A stretch of 9,850 bases of DNA from Candidatus Neomicrothrix sp. UBA814. Lineage in GTDB: Bacteria; Actinomycetota; Acidimicrobiia; Acidimicrobiales; Poriferisodalaceae. Shown one piece after another: positions 6,445-9,850 of this stretch. Within the stretch, counting starts at the first letter, position 1; each line of letters starts with the position of its first letter. A program made the translations under genes and the position numbers. The stretch lies in assembly GCA_002296525.1 (NCBI GenBank), contig DBIA01000010.1:1-9850 (forward strand), in the 5' to 3' direction. The notes under the pieces are model-generated. The model ran no database searches. It was not told the DNA's origin and was given only the letters and a program-made list of their open reading frames with translations.

Positions 6445-6948
6445 GTGTCGATGAGCCATCGGATCGAAGTAGAGCGCGCAATTGCCGCTACCCCTGCAGA
6501 AATATTCGACGTCGTAAGCGACCCCGCAGGCCACGTCAAGATTGACGCCTCCGGAATGCTCATGTCAGCTACTGGACCCCGTCCATCAGGAATCGGCGAC
6601 CGTTTCGAAGTCCAGATGGATCGCGACTCTCTACGAGATATGGATCTAGGCGAATACCAGGTCAGCGTTGTCATCGAAACATTCACCAAAGACAAGGAAA
6701 TCGCGTGGAGTATCGACGGAGTGACCCAACCACCAATTGGTCATATATACGGCTACCGCCTCCGCGAAATTGAAGGCGGCACAGTTGTCGCCTCTTATTA
6801 CGACTGGTCCAATACCCACCCTCAACACGCCGATCTAGTTGAAAGCCTTTTCCCGATTATCTCCGAAACTCATCTATTAGCAACTCTCGGGATTTTGGCA
6901 AGAACCGTTGCGCCTGGAAGGCCGAGACCGAAGACAGAAGACGCCTAA
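6445..6948 (+). CDS. SRPBCC (START/polyketide-cyclase-like) family protein, paralogue 2
   Basis: The 167-residue protein is the close relative of the one at 1796-2287. Hand alignment gives about 27 differences over roughly 154 residues, mostly conservative (V/I, D/E, S/T, K/R). The blocks GHVKIDASGMLM, MDRDSLRD, PPIGHIYGYRL, VASYYDWSNTHP and SETHLLATLGILARTVAPG are kept. At DNA level the two differ at many third positions, so the duplication is old and the protein sequence has been held by selection. The start is ambiguous. AAAGG at 6435-6439 sits 5 bases before GTG 6445, the same spacing as in paralogue 1, while ATG 6451 is 11 bases away. The first gene uses ATG. It lies behind the terminator at 6302-6325, so it probably has its own promoter, though no clear one is seen. 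Confidence 0.85.
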   Translation: MSMSHRIEVERAIAATPAEIFDVVSDPAGHVKIDASGMLMSATGPRPSGIGDRFEVQMDRDSLRDMDLGEYQVSVVIETFTKDKEIAWSIDGVTQPPIGHIYGYRLREIEGGTVVASYYDWSNTHPQHADLVESLFPIISETHLLATLGILARTVAPGRPRPKTEDA

Positions 6949-7019
6949 GTCAGGTGAGTTGACGATCTGATTGTTCAGCTAACGCGCACGGAACTGATTC
7001 GGGTCCCAAACCTCGATTT

Positions 7020-7298
7020 TTAGTCACCTGTGCCTGTGTAAGGGCAATGCCGGCAACCTGAATCACAACAGGAGTTTCTGCTCTTCAAATACTGCGCTGT
7101 TAACACTTGATAGCCAGTATCCGGGTCGATGTAGCTGTCTTCTCCCGCGGCTTCTGCTCGATCGTGCGCCTGCTGGGCGGCTTTTGGAATCACGCTAAAG
7201 CAGCCTAAAGGCAAGTAAGAGCCATGGACCCGCCCGGGCATATCAGCCACGGCACTAAATGCCCCGAAAAGCAAAGAAGCACCTGCCTTGCGGTCCAA
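7020..7298 (-). CDS. DUF5522 domain protein, small and Cys-rich
   Basis: The C-terminal part carries the DUF5522 signature: AHDRAEAAGEDSYIDPDTGY, then the QVLTAQYLKSR segment and SCCDSGCRHCPY. The four Cys plus His of the last block look like a small metal-binding site. The family is common in actinobacteria and also occurs in eukaryotes; its role is not established. The frame runs back to TTG 7298 (92 residues), but the family core begins much later. GTG at 7193 would give a 57-residue protein of about the expected size, and GTG 7250 and ATG 7241 are other options. None has a strong ribosome site, so the start is uncertain while the 3' end is secure. It lies between genes of the opposite strand. 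Confidence 0.75.
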   Translation of the reverse strand: MDRKAGASLLFGAFSAVADMPGRVHGSYLPLGCFSVIPKAAQQAHDRAEAAGEDSYIDPDTGYQVLTAQYLKSRNSCCDSGCRHCPYTGTGD

Positions 7299-7474
7299 TC
7301 CTGCAATGGTTAATTAAGTGCGGACCCGCGACAGACGCTTCTCAGTTATCTATGACGTTTAGCTACTACAAGTCTCCATCTTGTGGCGCATTGCTTGCCC
7401 TTTCGGCTGGCGATTACCGTCATTAGAGAACCTATCGGCGAGTAGTGATTCAGCCCCAAAAAGTTTCGCCAGAG

Positions 7475-7508
7475 CCGGGCTATAGGACCCACCGCAGTGG
7501 GGGCCCGG
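7475..7508 (+). other. Imperfect hairpin in the leader of the MDR gene
   Basis: CCGGGC (7475-7480) pairs with GCCCGG (7503-7508). CCCAC (7488-7492) pairs with GTGGG (7497-7501) around a 4-base loop. An unequal internal loop (7 versus 1 base) separates the helices. It ends 17 bases before the AAAGGAA ribosome site of the dehydrogenase gene. It may be a leader structure or a chance G/C-rich fold. Otherwise the 244-base gap 7299-7542 shows no supported gene or promoter. Confidence 0.25.
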
Positions 7509-7542
7509 TAGGGTCTAAAAACCGACAAAGGAATTGACCGAT

Positions 7543-8655
7543 ATGTCAAAAGGAAAGCGGCTGACCTCGACAGTCACATCAGATTCGACAGTTCACCTCA
7601 GAATTGAAGAATTCGAGGTCCCGACTCCCGGACCTGACGAAGTACTCATAGCGGTTGAAGCATCGCCGATCAACCCCAGCGACCTAGGACTCCTTCTAGC
7701 TGGAGCCCACCCATCAACGGCTTCAACATCAGAAAACGGTCTGACCCTGTCACTACCCGATGGCGCTATAGACGCTCTTACAGCACGAATTGACCAAGCC
7801 ATGCCGGTGGGCAACGAAGGGGCCGGCACAGTGATCGATACAGGTAGCGAAGAACAAGCCCGAGCTTTACAAGGACAGATAGTTGCCGTCCTAGCCGGTG
7901 GAATGTACGCCACGCATCGCATAGTTAAAGCACGCGATTGCCTCGTTTTGGAAGAAGGCACCCAAGCAATCGATGCGGCGTCATGTTTCGTTAACCCACT
8001 CACTGCCTTAGGGATGACCGAAACAATGAGGCTTGAAGGACATACAGCGCTCATCCACACCGCTGCCGCCTCAAACCTCGGTCAAATGTTGAACCGCATC
8101 TGCCTCAACGACGACATCGACTTGGTCAACATTGTGCGACGCGACGAACAGGTAGAACTCCTCAAGTCGCAAGGCGCTAACCATGTCGTTGATTCAAGCT
8201 CACCTAACTTTGACAGCGAATTAGTGAAAGCCATTGCAGCAACCGGAGCAACGCTCGGCTTCGACGCCATCGGCGGCGGAGAGTTACAAACACAAATTCT
8301 TCACGCCATGGAGACAGCCGCCAGTTCAAGCGACGGCGAATACAGCCGCTACGGCTCGACCACCCATAAACAGCTTTATATCTACGGTGGACTAGACCGA
8401 GGACCCACCCACCTAATAAGGAATTACGGGATGGCATGGGGGGTAGGCGGTTGGTTGCTTCCTAACTTCTTAGCGAAAATCGGTGTTGAACGAAGTCAAG
8501 AGTTGCGAACGCGTGTGGCGACCGAGCTGACCACTACCTTTGCCAGTTCATACAGCCACAAGCTTTCTCTGGCATCAGCCCTAGATATAGACAACATGAA
8601 CGTCTACGCACAGATGGCCACGCAAGGGAAAAGCCTCATCTGCCCCCAACCTTGA
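7543..8655 (+). CDS. MDR-superfamily zinc-less quinone oxidoreductase-like enzyme
   Basis: The 370-residue protein has the two-domain medium-chain dehydrogenase/reductase layout, in which NAD(P)H reduces a quinone, enone or similar carbonyl compound. The N-terminal GroES-like domain contains PGPDEVLIAVEASPINPSD (29-47). Next comes GNEGAG (90-95), where zinc-dependent alcohol dehydrogenases have GHEGxG. The His of that zinc-binding motif is missing, so the enzyme is assigned to the zinc-less quinone oxidoreductase branch. The NPLTALGM segment (151-158) and HTAAASNLGQ (172-181) form the Rossmann entry; this AASNLG version replaces the usual GxGxxG. The basic pair near residue 200 (IVRR) would favour NADPH. 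The ATG at 7543 is chosen because AAAGGAA (7526-7532) lies 10 bases before it, whereas TTG 7534 is only one base from it. It lies alone between DUF5522 (opposite strand) and the redoxin gene. Confidence 0.87.
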   Translation: MSKGKRLTSTVTSDSTVHLRIEEFEVPTPGPDEVLIAVEASPINPSDLGLLLAGAHPSTASTSENGLTLSLPDGAIDALTARIDQAMPVGNEGAGTVIDTGSEEQARALQGQIVAVLAGGMYATHRIVKARDCLVLEEGTQAIDAASCFVNPLTALGMTETMRLEGHTALIHTAAASNLGQMLNRICLNDDIDLVNIVRRDEQVELLKSQGANHVVDSSSPNFDSELVKAIAATGATLGFDAIGGGELQTQILHAMETAASSSDGEYSRYGSTTHKQLYIYGGLDRGPTHLIRNYGMAWGVGGWLLPNFLAKIGVERSQELRTRVATELTTTFASSYSHKLSLASALDIDNMNVYAQMATQGKSLICPQP

Positions 8656-8777
8656 GTTCTAGGCCCTTTCGAAATGATTTCAACCCGCAACTATTCCCAT
8701 AGTCGCTGACCTAGTGTGGCTGTGACCGTACTGACAGGTCCGCAGTCTGGTAGCTCCTACAAGTTAAGGAAGACGTT

Positions 8778-9850
8778 GTGTCGCAAACCGAAAATCAGTA
8801 CTACGACGAGTTCGGCTTCTACAGTCCGCAGGAACTGACCAGAGCCACACGCAGGCAACCCGAAAAAGACTTTCATACCGGTCCTGACGTTGGCGAAGTT
8901 ATCCCCGCAATTGTCCTCCCAAATCAAAATGGAGATCTCATCAACGTCGAAAGGTCCCTTGGACCCAATGGGGGAGTAGTCGTCTTCCACCGATCCGCTT
9001 ACTGGTGACCTCCGTGCATGACGCAGTTAGTTCAACTGCAAGGCATCAAAGACAAGCTTGAAGAAGCCGGCTATTCGGTTTTCGCAATCAGTAATGACCC
9101 GGTAGAGATTCTCCAGGACTTTGCTGCGAAGCACGACATAACGTTCCCCATTTTGTCCGACAGCGACTCGGCCGTAATCAAAGCTTTCGGAATAATGAAT
9201 CAGCTCATCCGACCAGACGAAGGCCAAAGCATGCGCTGGTACGGGATCGCCTACCCAGGCACCTATTACGTCGACGCCAACATGAGGGTGACGGACAAAG
9301 ACTTTCATCAACATCACGCGCGCCGAGCGTCCGGGTCTTTGGTGCTAGCTCGTGCCCTTGGGAGAGAGACAGAAATTCACACCGAAGCTGAGAGCGTTGA
9401 CGTGTCCGAACGAATCAATGTAACTGTCGGCCTGAGCGAACCGAAGCTACAACTAGAAGTGATATCGCAACTCCTCGTCGATATCGAAATCCCCGAAGGT
9501 ATGCATGCATACGCTTCAGGTGCCCCGGAGCAATTCTCTTGCCTCACTGTTGAAGTGGGAGGTGACGGTATCCGAATCGGTGACGTGTCATGGCCAGCCA
9601 GTGAACCAATGAACACTTTGGGCATCGAAGAAGAAGTGCCTGTATATACGGGCCGCATTCGAGTGTCTGTTCCAATAACGGTTACTTCCGATGTCATCCG
9701 CCTAGGCCACGAAATCCCAGACAGTTTGCAAGTCTCGGTCGCCCTTAGCTTCCAGATCTGCGACGAGTACGAATGCTTTCTGCCCGAAAGCATTGAAGCA
9801 ACGTTGAATTGCGCTCTGGCTCGTTTAGTAGAGCCCGAAGGACTTTCGAC
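8778..9850 (+). CDS. Selenocysteine-containing AhpC/TSA-family redoxin fused to a DsbD-alpha-like domain (3' end outside window)
   Basis: A GTG start with AAGGAAG five bases upstream opens a frame with a single in-frame TGA at 9006-9008. It then stays open for about 280 codons to the window edge. Before the TGA come PDVGEVIPAIVLPNQNG and VVVFHRSAYW. After it come PPCMTQLVQLQ, YSVFAISND and FAAKHDITFPILSD, then FGIMNQ and the PGTYYVD strand. Together these make a complete thioredoxin-fold redoxin whose family motif is W-C-P-x-C. TGA replaces the first Cys, giving Sec77-Pro-Pro-Cys80. From about residue 220 a second, beta-rich domain ends in QICDEYECFLP (Cys328, Cys333), like the paired cysteines of the DsbD N-terminal domain. 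No signal peptide is seen, which is odd for a DsbD-alpha-type module. The likely role is thiol-dependent peroxide or disulfide reduction. The alternative is a nonsense mutation or sequencing error at one codon. Confidence 0.82.
9014..9046 (+). promoter_or_regulatory. Candidate bacterial SECIS element
   Basis: GCAGTT (9023-9028) pairs perfectly with AACTGC (9034-9039) around the 5-base loop AGTTC. A lower helix pairs 9014-9017 with 9043-9046 (one G-T pair). The apical loop begins 20 bases after the TGA, and its second base is G. A short apical stem-loop within roughly 16-37 bases of the UGA, with a G among the first two loop bases, is the published bacterial SECIS pattern that recruits SelB. 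The element lies wholly inside the coding sequence, as bacterial SECIS elements do. Confidence 0.68.

Noticed and set aside
6443..6454. Three-codon frame (ATG TGT CGA TGA) overlapping the start of the second SRPBCC gene
   Set aside because: It could be a minimal upstream reading frame, but it is absent from paralogue 1 and such a short frame is easily produced by chance.
7346..7549. Minus-strand 67-residue frame in the gap before the MDR gene
   Set aside because: It is Arg-rich and low in family-like features, has no ribosome site, and covers the MDR gene's own leader and start.
8690..8703. ACTAT-TCCC-ATAGT small hairpin upstream of the selenoprotein gene
   Set aside because: A 5-bp A/T-rich stem with no flanking promoter elements is too weak to support as a feature.
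9027..9317. Minus-strand frames at 9027-9317 and 9377-9793
   Set aside because: Both lie opposite the redoxin/DsbD-like coding sequence, which has clear family motifs; they are shadows.
9018..9850. Separate gene starting at ATG 9018 after the TGA
   Set aside because: It would begin inside the redoxin domain at the residue after the catalytic Cys and lack the active site; no ribosome site is suitably placed. Readthrough as selenocysteine explains the frame better.

Overview
The window is about half G+C and reads as ordinary chromosome from a free-living bacterium. Most start codons are preceded by purine-rich Shine-Dalgarno sites, and intergenic gaps are short. There are no tRNAs, rRNAs, insertion sequences, CRISPR arrays or phage genes. 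The gene content (a DUF5522 protein, two START-type proteins, DUF3237, an SMP-30 lactonase, and a redoxin fused to a DsbD-like domain) would suit a marine actinobacterium such as Acidimicrobiia. That placement is an inference with low confidence.

Layout. 1-993: 3' part of a probably secreted HExxH metalloprotease. 1045-1632 (-): mogA, a molybdenum cofactor gene. It shares a divergent, nearly symmetrical promoter region (1663-1726) with the first START/SRPBCC gene (1796-2287). 2385-6948: a run of small proteins with ligand-binding folds. These are a SnoaL-like NTF2-fold protein, an SMP-30/gluconolactonase on the minus strand, DUF3237, a cupin, a VOC protein, an unrecognised beta-rich protein with a terminator behind it, and a second SRPBCC protein about 80% identical to the first. 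7020-7298 (-): a small Cys-rich DUF5522 protein. 7543-8655: a zinc-less MDR quinone-oxidoreductase-like enzyme. 8778 to the window end: a redoxin.

The most notable gene is the last one. Its frame is interrupted once, by TGA at 9006-9008, and is otherwise open from the GTG at 8778 to the window edge. The TGA falls exactly where the family has the first cysteine of its W-C-P-x-C active site, so the readthrough product has a U-P-P-C motif (Sec77, Cys80). A stem-loop suited to a bacterial SECIS element lies just downstream, with a G as the second loop base. I read this as a selenocysteine-containing AhpC/TSA-family redoxin fused to a DsbD-alpha-like domain. A conventional gene caller would split it into a 76-residue stub and a headless downstream gene.

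How the genes may work together is an inference. The 1.8-8.7 kb stretch looks like an accessory small-molecule metabolism island: lactone hydrolysis by SMP-30, dehydratase- or cyclase-type chemistry by the SnoaL, SRPBCC and VOC proteins, and reduction by the MDR enzyme. No substrate can be named. The regulatory structures of interest are the divergent promoter repeat, a structured leader before the cupin gene, and a 14-bp perfect palindrome before the unrecognised gene.
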